Shown here piece after piece: positions 33,401 through 42,318 of a stretch of 64,000 bases of DNA; positions within the stretch are counted from its first letter, which is position 1; the number at the start of each line of letters is the position of its first letter. Below the pieces are notes generated by a model, which saw only the letters and a program-made list of their open reading frames with translations, had not been told where the DNA came from and searched no databases. The DNA is taken from NCBI GenBank assembly GCA_037893245.1, contig JBAIAA010000519.1, positions 1,178,001-1,242,000 on the forward strand. The letters run 5' to 3'. The DNA comes from Crossaster papposus (lineage: Eukaryota > Echinodermata > Asteroidea > Velatida > Solasteridae). Made by a program: the position numbers and the translations under genes.

Positions 33401-35058
33401 AAATCTACAGATACAAATAGGTGTTTAATGTAGAATTGGGGCAACTTTGGCCACCAAACTATTATGAATAAAGCTAAAATATCGATTTGATCTCTCAAAC
33501 ACCCCAGAATTTCCTGAAAAGATGCTAAAATATTATTGACGATTGACCTCTATAAACACAACGAGTTGAATAAGTTTCCGGAAGCGTATTGTAAGTTTTA
33601 TACTCATTGAAAGAAATTCAGGGTTGGGGCAACTTTGGTCAGATCGAATGGGGGAAAACATTTATAAAATATCGCATAAAATCCATTTCCAATAACCCCC
33701 CCCCCCCCCCCACCCACCCCCAAATGTCCCAAAATACAAATAAAACCATCAACAAAAAATAATTATTGGCATGTAGTGGCCAAAGTTACCCAGCATTACA
33801 ACGTTGCCCCATTTTACGATATGTTTGGGGGTGGGGTGCACGTTTTGGGGTTTTAATATACTGAGATTTAATATATCCCTTTTCTCTCTCTCGAGGTGGA
33901 AATGAAATGCACCAGTTAAGGCATCCGCGTTTTGGTACGTCTGACGGTAATACAAAAAGGGTGTTTGCGTGGACGGCACAACATAATCATCAGGGACAAA
34001 CATCCCTTCTGGAAGCTTGGTTTATATACTCTATACCTGGTGTAAGAAATTACCAGGCCTATGTGTTCCCTGCATTTAAAGTGGTTTGATCCTCGCAATT
34101 ACAACCGGCATGTTGAAAATACACCATTGAACTTCCCACAATGTACAGTATATTTATACGTATCCCATTGTACCTTGTAACAATAATAAGCAGACCGGGT
34201 GTCATTGTTTGCGCCATTGTACACATCTGGTGTGTATATACTAATAATTATAATAATCATTTAGATCACATGCCAGGCCTTATTGCGAGTAACAACAAGC
34301 TAAGGTACAGTCCCGATAGTTAATTGGATTGAACGCAAGCACTGCTGACCTCCGAGTGAATAGTCACAAGTGCACGGTACCTGACGGTCTAAAACGCAAG
34401 AACTCTACTGGGAATGTACGGTAGAATTACACGAAGGAATATTGCAGTAAAGTTACCGCGAGGCCGCGAAATAAAAAGTTCGATGGGAATAAGGCTATAT
34501 TCTCAATTACCTGCTAGTCCAATGAGAAAAACTGACAAGACGAGGCTCGAGGGTGATATCGATGATAAGATCAGACCCAAAGTGTACAGAAGTCCACCTA
34601 CGATCATCAGTCGACGGGTGCCAAATACACGAGCGAGGGCGCCTACCAAAGGTCCTAGGGGAGAAAATGAGGGGAAAAGCACAATACTTGCTTTTATAAG
34701 AAGTTGGTTTGGAATTTGGTTTACAAAAATGGCGCTGGAGTTCTTGATATAGTGGCAATAATGAGGTTGCGTTTGAGTCACCCTGTATATTGTGCAAATT
34801 AAACTAGCAGTTTAATTTGCTTTAGCCAGAAAGTATAGATATCTTACCGATACTGCTTTGCGCCATGACATGCAAACTCAAAATCCAGCCGACAAGCCAC
34901 AGGTCGCTGTCGAGGTCGTTCGCCGACGGAATGAGCAGGACACCCAGCGCTTTTACCTGACCGACGACGACAAACGAGTTAAGGAACACCACTGCCACCA
35001 TGACCCAGCCCCACTTGTCGTGGTCGTAATCCACGGGCTGAACGCCAGTCGGTGTCAT
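27421..35058 (-). CDS. MCT-B: SLC16 monocarboxylate-transporter-like protein (457 aa)
   Basis: Predicted exons: 34848-35058 (ATG at 35056-35058), 34511-34654, 28407-29294 and 27421-27551 (stop TGA). They total 1374 bp, 457 codons plus stop, and all three introns are phase 1 with GT-AG ends. The product starts MTPTGVQPVDYDHDKWGWVMVA. DKWGWVMVA fits the conserved TM1 motif of SLC16 carriers, and ASYFKENYPLAVGIATMGFP fits their TM5 motif. A ~75-residue hydrophilic loop separates the two six-helix halves, and the C-terminal exon encodes the last helix (EWTGSFSISFLLFGGVILLSIPLF). MCT-family proteins move monocarboxylates, thyroid hormone or aromatic amino acids across the plasma membrane; the substrate here cannot be told. 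Intron 2 is swollen to 5.2 kb by three nested insertions. The frame is intact. Confidence 0.88.
29476..29706 (+). mobile_element. tRNA-derived SINE in intron 2 of MCT-B
   Basis: Same position and sequence as the copy at 19397-19640 (A box, GGTTCAAGTCG B box, GACAGGTGCGACGCTCTG body, CCTTA-rich tail). Inherited by duplication, not an independent insertion. Confidence 0.82.
31010..31380 (+). repeat. Degenerate ~78-bp tandem repeat
   Basis: Four to five units share CATTCTCYCTGGTAATATTGG, AATATCGGGTGGTAATAAC and GAAATRNCGGYNACATTC in the same order (starts near 31090, 31170, 31247 and 31320; a lone related copy near 30622). Part of the interior of the 2.8-kb element. Confidence 0.8.
31534..31794 (+). 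CDS. Short acidic open frame inside transposon (uncertain)
   Basis: An 86-codon frame ends in a strongly acidic, serine-rich tail (EESEEDEHDWDDEEGDNDV, then EDSSESNDSESSEPE). Composition is unlike the surrounding non-coding DNA. It might be the last exon of a decayed element protein, or chance. No domain recognised. Confidence 0.25.
   Translation: MRHPSLKHHPSPIGHGCELVGGRCRPVRHTRPALPTHLPPSGPAEESEEDEHDWDDEEGDNDVQRREDSSESNDSESSEPECSDLD
32675..33000 (-). mobile_element. LINE (L2/CR1-type) 3' fragment in MCT-B intron 2
   Basis: The minus strand encodes YGDRAFAKAAPVLWNKLPVS and FKSELKIHLF, the conserved C-terminus of L2/CR1-like reverse transcriptases. The 3' untranslated part follows, ending in an ATT microsatellite (AAT run 32678-32700 on the plus strand). 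Only the last ~50 codons remain. Confidence 0.82.
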
Positions 35059-35997
35059 TTCTGGAAGCTATATTGGCTGACTGATGAAACGCAACTTCTT
35101 TATCCCGTGTTTACGAACACGTGCCGCGAGCAGGAACGGGGTAGTTTAGTTTTAATAGCGATATGCACTTGGACGCGGCTCGCGGCTGTTCTTGATCGTT
35201 ATACATGGAAGGTTGACTATATGGTACGGTCTGACTGTTCCTAACAATGCCTGCACTTACTAGTCACGGGGTTATGGTGCAAGCTGTCATAAAGAAAACC
35301 ACTTCGTTCTGCCTAGCCTATAGCGATAGCCACGAGGTTGCACCCAAAAGTTCTAAATCTTACGACACGCCGTAGGACATGTCATAGTGTATAATTATAA
35401 CTGTATTGGGAGTTGGGACCGAAGCTATAAGCCTACGTAAAATCCAGGGGCCGGTTGTGCATCAACGGTCTTAAGTGCTGTACTAAAGTTACGAACGAAA
35501 ATGGGTTGCACCAGCGATGTCATACGACGTGTATTAGCTTCCTTGACGTACGCATTCGGACTTACGTGTGGTGTAAGACAACTTTCGCGCAACCCGTAAG
35601 AAATTACGACAACTGTTGCACCATCACAACGTACGCATTAGTAGGACATGGATTTACGACATGAAATTACGTCTAGTGGGGAGGTGACTTAAATAGTTAG
35701 GGTAGTCATTCGCGGCAATATGTTCGGGTTAAAGTACAGTGTCATTTATAATTATAAATATTAATAACCATACTTCTGCATGTTTTAACACCATTCGGTT
35801 GTAAATTAGACGAGTTTTCGTAAAACACGAAAATCGTGTTAAAAACGATTAGGCAATAAGTTATTAAAAAATCTTTCCGAAAATCAGTAGCTGATGGAAA
35901 AGAACAACCAGACAGCGATTTTAAAAGACGTTTGGAGACTGCACATGAGGTTAACTATTTAGATTTTGTTCAAATGCTCCAATTGTTTCTACAGAAA
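35059..35997. other. Upstream flank of MCT-B with inverted copy of the GTGCAACC repeat
   Basis: No gene seen. 35059-35240 matches the region above the start codon of MCT-A. About 35440-35740 is an inverted copy of 27050-27290 (shared words CTTAAGTGCTGTACTAAAGTTACGAA and CAATATGTTCGGGTT), so this repeat flanks MCT-B on both sides in opposite orientation. Promoter elements cannot be placed. Confidence 0.6.
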
Positions 35998-36210
35998 AAT
36001 TCAAAATTATGTAAAGGTACTTACCTGCCATATAATTGGAATTATATAAGTCATCAGGAGGAGAGAATCACGCTGTATTATGTCCCTTGTAATACGGTTA
36101 ACTCCACCCTTCGAAGAAAATAGAATATTCCTTCATTGTTAAAATGCAAATAAGCAGGTCCCGTATACCTGTATATAACCGCCCTGTGCTCATTCAAGTG
36201 TGTCTTGTTT
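35998..36210 (-). repeat. DIRS right inverted terminal repeat with outer extension
   Basis: 36068-36210 is the inverted match of 40022-40164 (shared GGGCGGTTATATACAGGTAT, GGGACCTGCTTATTTGCA, TTCGAAG...GGAGTTAACC). 35998-36073 has no partner in the left repeat but matches 36286-36361 inverted. Confidence 0.87.
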
Positions 36211-36217
36211 AAAGTTG

Positions 36218-38515
36218 TTATTTAGTTGGCGATGGCGTATGGAGAATCGCAGGGGAAGGGAGAGATAAAATCACACAGGGAGGGAGCGTGATTCTCTCCT
36301 CCTGATGACTTATATAATTCCAATTATATGGCAGGTAAGTACCTTTACATAATTTTGAATTAAGTTGACGGAAATGACGTAAAACTATGCACACATCCCA
36401 AGTTGATGTGTATCTAGGTTTTGGCGTGCGTAAGTTGAAAACTCCCTTGAAGAATCTAGTCATGATCGGATGTTTCCCTACGGCAATGCCGTCAATCGGT
36501 TGGTGCGCTGATGATATAGCAGAACGGTAAACATTTAAAGTTCGATACTGCAGACCTTTGTCGAGCAGGTGATGCAAGAACTCTAAAATTTCTGCTAGAG
36601 ATGATTGAACCGGATATCTTCCTTGGAACACACCAGCGATGCCATCGTTGCCAGGATGATTCAAATTGCCTATTAGTTCCTTTTCGCCATGATTGGATAA
36701 TAACATCTGAAACTTTGCCCGAGATTCCAGTTGCAGACAGGGATCTCCTGATAGTAGCCACGCGGCTAGACGCAGCCTGTTTCCCAGTGGGTGTGTCTGA
36801 CCGTTGTGACAGAGACGTAGGAGATCGTGGCGTTGGGGGAGAGCGACTGGTCGCCTGATCGCAAATTCCAGTAGACAGGGAAACCAAGGTTGAGCCGACC
36901 AAACCGGAGCTATCAGTAGAGCGGTTGCCTTGTCCTGATGAATCTTCTGCAGACAACGCGACAGAAGTGCGAAAGGCGGGAATATGTAGCCTCTCAGGTT
37001 GGTCCAACTGACTGTGAACGCGTCTACGTGCCAGGCATTGGGATCTGGTTGCCATGCGGCATACACTGGTAGTTGCGTGTTGAGACGAGATGCGAACAGA
37101 TCCACTTGTGGGGAGAATGACATCTTGCGAATTATCTCCTTGAATAGTTGTGGCAGAAGTTGCCACTCTGTCCGGTCGTTGAACGTCCGGGACATTGAAT
37201 CTGCATCGACGTTGAGGGATCCTGGGAGAAATTCGGTGGAAAGATGAATGTTTCTTTTCAAGCACCATGTCCAAATTTGTACTGCAAGTTGGGACAGTTT
37301 CGGCGACCGAGTGCCTCCTTTGTGCAGAAGGTATGCCAAAGCTGTTGTGCTGTCCATCTGAAGCCTGACATGAACGTTGGAACTGTTGACCAGCGACTGA
37401 AGGCCTAACTTTGCTGCGAGGAGTTCTAAATAGTTGATGTGGTGTTCGGATTCCTCCGGAGTCCAACGACCCCCCGTGTGTGTCTGACCCACGCATGCTC
37501 CCCATCTAAGGAGTAAAGCATCTGTCTGTAAAATTAGGTCGGGATCGGAGGTCAGAATCGATTTCCCGTTCCACGTTTGGAGGCAAGAGACCCAAGTGAG
37601 CAACTCCTCTCGGGCACCCTGTGAGATTGTAAGGGTTGTCTCGTACGAGTTTTCCAGACGCAGAGCTTTGATCTCGTCTTGTTGAAGATGCCGATAAAAC
37701 AGAGGAGCTGGCAGCACTGCCAAGATAGTGGATGACATCTTCCCTATCAAGCTGGCTAGTTCGCGAACTGTGACTGATGGTGCGTGCAGGACGGAAAGGC
37801 AGTTCTGTGTTATATGAGTCACCTTCTGTGCTGGCAGCGATAGAGACATGCTTGGCGTGTCTATAGTGAAGCCCAGGTACACAAGGTTTTGCGAAGAAGT
37901 TAGGATGGATTTCTCCCGATTTATAAGGAAACCGAGCTCCTGTAGAAGGTTCAAACACGTGTTCAAGTGTTCTTGGCATTCTTTGGGAGACTTTCCCATG
38001 ATCAGAATATCGTCCAGATAGAAAACACACCGGATGCCTAACTGGCGAAGATAAGACGCTACAGGTTTGAGCACCTTGGTAAAAGTTCGAGGGGCACTCG
38101 AAAGTCCGAAGGGCAGGCAAACGAACTGGTAAAGTTGGTCCAGCCATTGAAAACAGAGGTACTGTTGATGGTCGCTGTGTATGGGAAGTGTGAGGTATGC
38201 GTCCTGGAGATCTATTGAGCTCAGAAAATCCCCTTTGTGAAGCAGATTCTTCACACACGACACTCCCTCCATCTTGAAGTGTTCGTATGCAACAAACTTG
38301 TTGAGTGGTCTTAGATTTATGACAGGCCGAAGCTTTCCTGATTTCTTCGGAACCAGAAACAAACTTGAAATGAACTGGCCCTCCTTGGGCCGCACTGGGC
38401 AAATTGCCCCTTTTGTAACTAAAGTCTTCACTTCTTGTGAAAAAAATTCCCTCTGGGCATTTGTATGTACATGTACATGGGTGAACGGCAAACAACACTG
38501 GAATGGAGGTTTCAA
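36218..38515 (-). CDS. DIRS Pol: reverse transcriptase/RNase H, truncated recombinase
   Basis: The open frame runs 765 codons from 38515; it is open further up to a stop near 38580, where conserved-looking residues (DRWVLQTVEGYRIPF) suggest the true N-terminus lies upstream. Reverse transcriptase motifs: LVPKKSGKLRPV (~55-66), SSIDLQDAY (99-107), LPFGLSSAPRTF (~134-145) and the catalytic YLDD (166-169). RNase H acidic residues are at D332 (QTDALLLRWGA), E364 (NYLELLAAK), D388 (QMDSTTA) and D437/D439. A DIRS-type domain follows (SPQVDLFASRLNTQLPVYAAW, ~468-550). From ~605 the N-terminal part of a tyrosine recombinase begins (NVYRSAISSAH, TRFFKGVFNLRTP), stopping at ~717. The catalytic R, H-x-x-R and Y segment is absent. 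Confidence 0.9.
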   Translation of the reverse strand: MKPPFQCCLPFTHVHVHTNAQREFFSQEVKTLVTKGAICPVRPKEGQFISSLFLVPKKSGKLRPVINLRPLNKFVAYEHFKMEGVSCVKNLLHKGDFLSSIDLQDAYLTLPIHSDHQQYLCFQWLDQLYQFVCLPFGLSSAPRTFTKVLKPVASYLRQLGIRCVFYLDDILIMGKSPKECQEHLNTCLNLLQELGFLINREKSILTSSQNLVYLGFTIDTPSMSLSLPAQKVTHITQNCLSVLHAPSVTVRELASLIGKMSSTILAVLPAPLFYRHLQQDEIKALRLENSYETTLTISQGAREELLTWVSCLQTWNGKSILTSDPDLILQTDALLLRWGACVGQTHTGGRWTPEESEHHINYLELLAAKLGLQSLVNSSNVHVRLQMDSTTALAYLLHKGGTRSPKLSQLAVQIWTWCLKRNIHLSTEFLPGSLNVDADSMSRTFNDRTEWQLLPQLFKEIIRKMSFSPQVDLFASRLNTQLPVYAAWQPDPNAWHVDAFTVSWTNLRGYIFPPFALLSRCLQKIHQDKATALLIAPVWSAQPWFPCLLEFAIRRPVALPQRHDLLRLCHNGQTHPLGNRLRLAAWLLSGDPCLQLESRAKFQMLLSNHGEKELIGNLNHPGNDGIAGVFQGRYPVQSSLAEILEFLHHLLDKGLQYRTLNVYRSAISSAHQPIDGIAVGKHPIMTRFFKGVFNLRTPKPRYTSTWDVCIVLRHFRQLNSKLCKGTYLPYNWNYISHQEERITLPPCVILSLPSPAILHTPSPTK
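36286..36361 (-). repeat. DIRS internal complementary region
   Basis: Inverted copy of 35998-36073 (TAATTCCAATTATATGGCAG within), lying between the end of the pol-like frame and the right terminal repeat. The pol frame reads into it, giving a non-conserved tail (about residues 718-765). Confidence 0.82.
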
Positions 38516-38622
38516 AAAAGGAATTCGGTAGCCCTCTACTGTTTGTAGAACCCACCTGTCCTTTGTCAGGATTCGTCACCGGGGAAGGAAAAACTGAAGT
38601 CGCCCCGCTGAAGGAGTCGCAT

Positions 38623-39915
38623 TTACTTTTTTGGAGTACTGCCAGTCGATGTACGGTCTGCTGATCTGGAGCTGGCATGTCTCCGGAAATTGTTGTTCCA
38701 GCCTTGCTGACGGTTACTCTGTCGAGGAAAACGGTCTCTGGAACGAAAAGAACGATTAAAACGCCCTCGTCGAGACATCGCTGCCATGTAGGGCGACCAT
38801 CGGTTGCCCTTAGATGAGGTCGAAAGACCTCTTGTCACTTTGGAGGCAAGCTTATTAGCTTTTTCAACTTCTTCGATGTCCTTGATGACTGTGCTTCCGA
38901 ACAGCAGATCGATAGTTGGCGAATTTTTCTTTACCGACTCGAAGCGTTTATCTAGTAGCTCGTCGAACGCCCGCTGGCGATTAAGTGCTACGACCTGACT
39001 AGCTGAGCCTAGAAGAATGAGCGTTGAGGTAATATGGTCCAACACCATCGATTTATCCACCTCCTCTGGACTGGACGGATCGGCCAATGCGTCAAAAAGT
39101 TGAACAAGTGGTATTGCCGAACGCAACACGTGATTATGGGCCTCTTTAAGGCGGTCGTCTTGAGTGACTAAAGATGACTTTATCTCTTTAAAAGCAGACT
39201 TCACCTGAGGCGGCAACTCTGGTGCACGAAACAGGGGTTCCTGTGTTGCGGGAACAAGATGAGGTTGTAGTTCCTCCTTAGCGTCTTCGTACGATAATTT
39301 GTTTGTACGAATATCTTTCCACCAAGATACTACTTTATCAGACAGCGCTGAGCCAGACTCCTTGACATGAGAATTGCGGAAAATACCACCGTCTGAAGAA
39401 ATCACGGATGGTACGTCATCGGCCACGGATTCGTCGGCGACTTCGCTACGCCCCTGGCTATTCACATTCCCGAGCTGAGGGTTCACGAAGACAGGCACTT
39501 GTGCCTGGCTTTGTTGTGCAGCCAGGTGTGGTGCCCATTGTTGACCCATGAATAGTGGGTTGTAGACAAAAGGCTGCTGTGGAAAATGGCGTCCATCCCA
39601 CGGCGAATTGAGCATGAAGCCGGGCATGGGTGATGCCGACGGCATGTGCTGACCAACCCTTGGTGAGGTGTGGCCCGTGCCGCGAAAAGCGGAATGCTGT
39701 ACTCGACGAGGGAGAGCCGGGGAAACCGGCTCTGTCGTCAAAGTATAGGGAATTGGGCATGGTGACCCTGGTTCCCGCTCGCTTCTATCGGGGGGTCCGA
39801 CCCATGGTGAGGTCGGGCCCAGCGAGCTCTCCGTAACTACAGTCTCGGTAGACGGCGGAGGAGCGCCCCTGGGCGCTGGAATTGTTCTTCTGGTAGCCGA
39901 TTTCTTGGAAGACAT
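38623..39915 (-). CDS. DIRS Gag-like protein (430 aa)
   Basis: Starts at ATG 39913-39915 and ends at TAA 38623-38625. The N-terminal ~150 residues are proline- and serine-rich. The middle is predicted helical and charged (DKVVSWWKDIRTNKLSYEDAKEELQPHL; ALADPSSPEEVDKSMVLDHI). The C-terminus is arginine-rich (MSRRGRFNRSFRSRDRFPRQSNRQQGWNNNFRRH), suited to binding nucleic acid. No zinc knuckle seen. Placed directly upstream of the Pol frame inside the DIRS repeats, as expected for its ORF1. The frame is uninterrupted. Confidence 0.87.
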   Translation of the reverse strand: MSSKKSATRRTIPAPRGAPPPSTETVVTESSLGPTSPWVGPPDRSEREPGSPCPIPYTLTTEPVSPALPRRVQHSAFRGTGHTSPRVGQHMPSASPMPGFMLNSPWDGRHFPQQPFVYNPLFMGQQWAPHLAAQQSQAQVPVFVNPQLGNVNSQGRSEVADESVADDVPSVISSDGGIFRNSHVKESGSALSDKVVSWWKDIRTNKLSYEDAKEELQPHLVPATQEPLFRAPELPPQVKSAFKEIKSSLVTQDDRLKEAHNHVLRSAIPLVQLFDALADPSSPEEVDKSMVLDHITSTLILLGSASQVVALNRQRAFDELLDKRFESVKKNSPTIDLLFGSTVIKDIEEVEKANKLASKVTRGLSTSSKGNRWSPYMAAMSRRGRFNRSFRSRDRFPRQSNRQQGWNNNFRRHASSRSADRTSTGSTPKK

Positions 39916-40021
39916 GGCGACGAAGAAACGTTAAATCCACGGTAAGTATATAATCCACTGTAGATATATCCACGTCGTGAAGAAGTAAGGGTAAAACGAA
40001 CTAAGTTAACCGAACCACAAA

Positions 40022-40164
40022 AAACAAAGACACACTTGAATAAGCACAGGGCGGTTATATACAGGTATACGGGACCTGCTTATTTGCATTTTAACAATGA
40101 AGGAATATTCCATTTTCTTCGAAGGGTGGAGTTAACCGTATTACAAGGGACATAATACAGCGTG
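40022..40164 (-). repeat. DIRS left (5') inverted terminal repeat
   Basis: Inverted partner of 36068-36210, lying ~110 bp upstream of the Gag start on the minus strand and probably holding the element's promoter. Confidence 0.87.
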
Positions 40165-40199
40165 AGTCTTGACGACTGTGACGATATATAATTATATGA

Positions 40200-40387
40200 A
40201 GCGCGATATGTGGCAGAGAAACCCACCCCCCCCCCCCCCCCCCCCCTCTTTTGTGTTGACCATTGTGTTCCCGGAATCTCAGGAATTCCTTTTATGTTTC
40301 AAGGGGGATGGGTTAGGTAACAATAGTGTTGAGTGCGTATAAAGTATAGGGATAAGAGAGGGTTACCCCTCTGCCACACATCGTGCT
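40200..40387 (+). mobile_element. MITE family copy next to DIRS
   Basis: Left AGCGCGATATGTGGCAGAG, long C-tract, body with CCGGAATCTCAGGAATTCC, and right GTTACCCCTCTGCCACACATCGTGCT. The G-tract is reduced compared with other copies. Confidence 0.82.
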
Positions 40388-41869
40388 GGGTATAAGAAAA
40401 ATACAACGATTATAGCAGGGTCGAAAGTAGGGTCGAACAAAGTGAAATTGTTCAATCTACAACTCGGAATTGTTTTAATCGACACGGAACACGCACTAGA
40501 CGAGTAAAAAAAAGTGACCGAATTTGAAGGGAACAAAAATATTTGGCTCACTCCAATATAGATATATATGTGTATATATATTTTTACGGGGATATAAGGT
40601 ACATTTTATTGAGTTGCAAAACACGAGATACAAACATCGCCATTAATATTTCGGGGGAAAAGTGTTCACTTGTTCCCAATTCTAAATACAAAAACCGACA
40701 ATGCAAATAAGGTTTTTAGTCTTAATTTCAATTATTAAATTCAAATTGTATTTTAATTCAACAGCTTCCAATAGTATTTCATGCACATGCATAACTTCTG
40801 GTAGCTAGATCAATTTTGGTAATTCTTGTTTCCAAATGAGTGATTGGTGTATCAAATTTAATTGCTTTTTATGGAATATTTAATTTAATTGATTGAACAT
40901 ATTCTGCTGTGTACAGTTGCTGTTTAATTTCGGGATTGTGACCTGCGTCGGTCCCAATACAGTTATATCTATACACTAGTACATGTCCTACGGCGTGTCG
41001 TAAGATATGCATTTTAGGACAGGCTTTTTGGTGCAACCGCAGTTACGACATGTCTTAGGGTTGTCCTAAATTTCTTATCTTACGACAAGCATGTAGGACA
41101 TGTTTGGTGCAAACGGCCTCAGGTCACTTCTGTTAAAAAGAATGTGAACAAAAACACTGAGTACAACGAGGCTACAATGTAGTAAATGCACTACCAATGG
41201 GGCTTATTGACGGCACCGCACATTCCGTATAGCGTGAACTATAGAGTATCCATTCTTTGATACACATTGTGTTCCGTTTGGTTGACGCAGTAATACAGTG
41301 TGTTTATTTACTTGATAAATAGACAGCAATTGTGTTCAATATCATTGTGTTGATAATGATGAGTTATTGTGTTGGTTGTGATGAGTAATTGTAATGGTAA
41401 TGATGAGTAATTGTATTGGCAATGATGAGTTATCGTTGCTGGTAACTGAACGATGAGTTATCGTGCTGGTAATGATGAGTTTCTGTCTAACAAGCATACT
41501 GGCTAGTATTGTCGTGCAGATGTATTACCGATACTCGATAGCCTATCTGATCACCATATGCATAAATATACGTGTTTGTAACTCAATACTAAAACGCAAA
41601 TTTATATACTCCAGTGATCTCGTGGCATCGCTAGGTTAGACGGAACGAAGAGGGTTTTTTTCATAAAGAAACGAAGAAATCGCACAAATTCTTGCACTAT
41701 AACCCGTGAATAGTCAGTGCAGAGATTGTTAGTTTGTAATAAAAAGAGGAAGCGTCAAACCGTATGGGTCAAACTTCCCACGTACATAACGAGAACAGTC
41801 GAGCCGCGCGCACTACATATCTATATTATTAATCCTCAAGATAGGACATGGTTGGGGACTAGTATTCCC
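40388..41869. other. Duplicated flank (copy of 24364-25800), no gene seen
   Basis: Near-copy of the region upstream of MCT-A, including the GGTGCAACC/TTACGACA palindromic stretch (about 41025-41115) and the GATGAGTTAT simple repeats (41355-41480). No coding frame. Confidence 0.65.
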
Positions 41870-42049
41870 AGCACGATATGTGGCAGAGGGGTACCCCCCT
41901 CTTATCGCTATACTTTATACGCACTCCACACTAAACCTAACCCATCCCACCTTGAACCCTAAAAGGAATTCCTGAGATTCCGGGAACACAATGGTCAACA
42001 CAAAAGAGGGGGGGGGGGGGGGGGGGGATTCTCTGCCACATATCGTGCT
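41870..42049 (-). mobile_element. MITE family copy, inverted orientation
   Basis: Starts AGCACGATATGTGGCAGAGG and ends CTCTGCCACATATCGTGCT, a clean pair of 18-19-bp terminal repeats. The body is the reverse complement of the copy at 25920-26094 (GAATTCCTGAGATTCCGGG, CAATGGTCAACACAA). Confidence 0.87.
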
Positions 42050-42160
42050 TCATTATGTTGGGGACGGTTGGGGCCATCTTGTGGGCGGTTCCCCGTGTGC
42101 CGTGTCCCACGGAGGGTGGGAGGAAGCCCGTCTATTTTGCCGGGACCTACATAATTATGA

Positions 42161-42318
42161 AGCACGAATGTGGCAGAGAACCCCCCCCCCCCTCTTTTGT
42201 GTTGACCATTGTGTTCCCGGAATCTCAGGAATTCTTTTTAGGGGGATGTGTGTATAGGGTATCGGGATAAGAGGGGGGGGGGGGGGGGGAGGGGTACCCC
42301 TCTGCCACATATCGTGCT
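42161..42318 (+). mobile_element. MITE family copy with internal deletion
   Basis: Ends AGCACGAATGTGGCAGAG and CTCTGCCACATATCGTGCT. The segment between the GAATTC word and the G-tract is shortened. It is preceded by a ~110-bp sequence (GGGGCCATCTTGTGG, TTCCCCGTGTGCCGTGT) that also precedes the MITE at 25920, so MITE and flank were duplicated together. Confidence 0.84.

Larger units (their letters stand above)
29757..34394. mobile_element. Long-TIR element in intron 2 of MCT-B, interrupted
   Basis: Counterpart of 19696-21255, with the same TTTTAGACCGTCA ends, but split by foreign DNA at about 29907-33000 (a 2768-bp inverted-repeat element plus a LINE fragment). Interior microsatellites differ from the A copy, for example a C-tract at about 33698-33712. 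Confidence 0.8.
35998..40164 (-). mobile_element. DIRS-like tyrosine-recombinase retrotransposon, internally deleted
   Basis: Inverted terminal repeats of ~143 bp (36068-36210 and 40022-40164) bracket minus-strand Gag and RT/RNase H frames. A 76-bp outer extension of the right repeat (35998-36073) recurs inverted at 36286-36361, as the internal complementary region does in DIRS elements, where it is thought to allow formation of a circular intermediate. DIRS elements lack an integrase and instead encode a tyrosine recombinase. Here the recombinase is cut off after its N-terminal part, so the copy could move only with help. Length (~4.2 kb) is short for the group, consistent with that deletion. 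Confidence 0.9.

Noticed and set aside
36492..38678. Open frames of 337 and 390 codons overlapping the DIRS Pol gene
   Set aside because: Shadow frames of the RT/RNase H gene; motifs lie only in the other frame.
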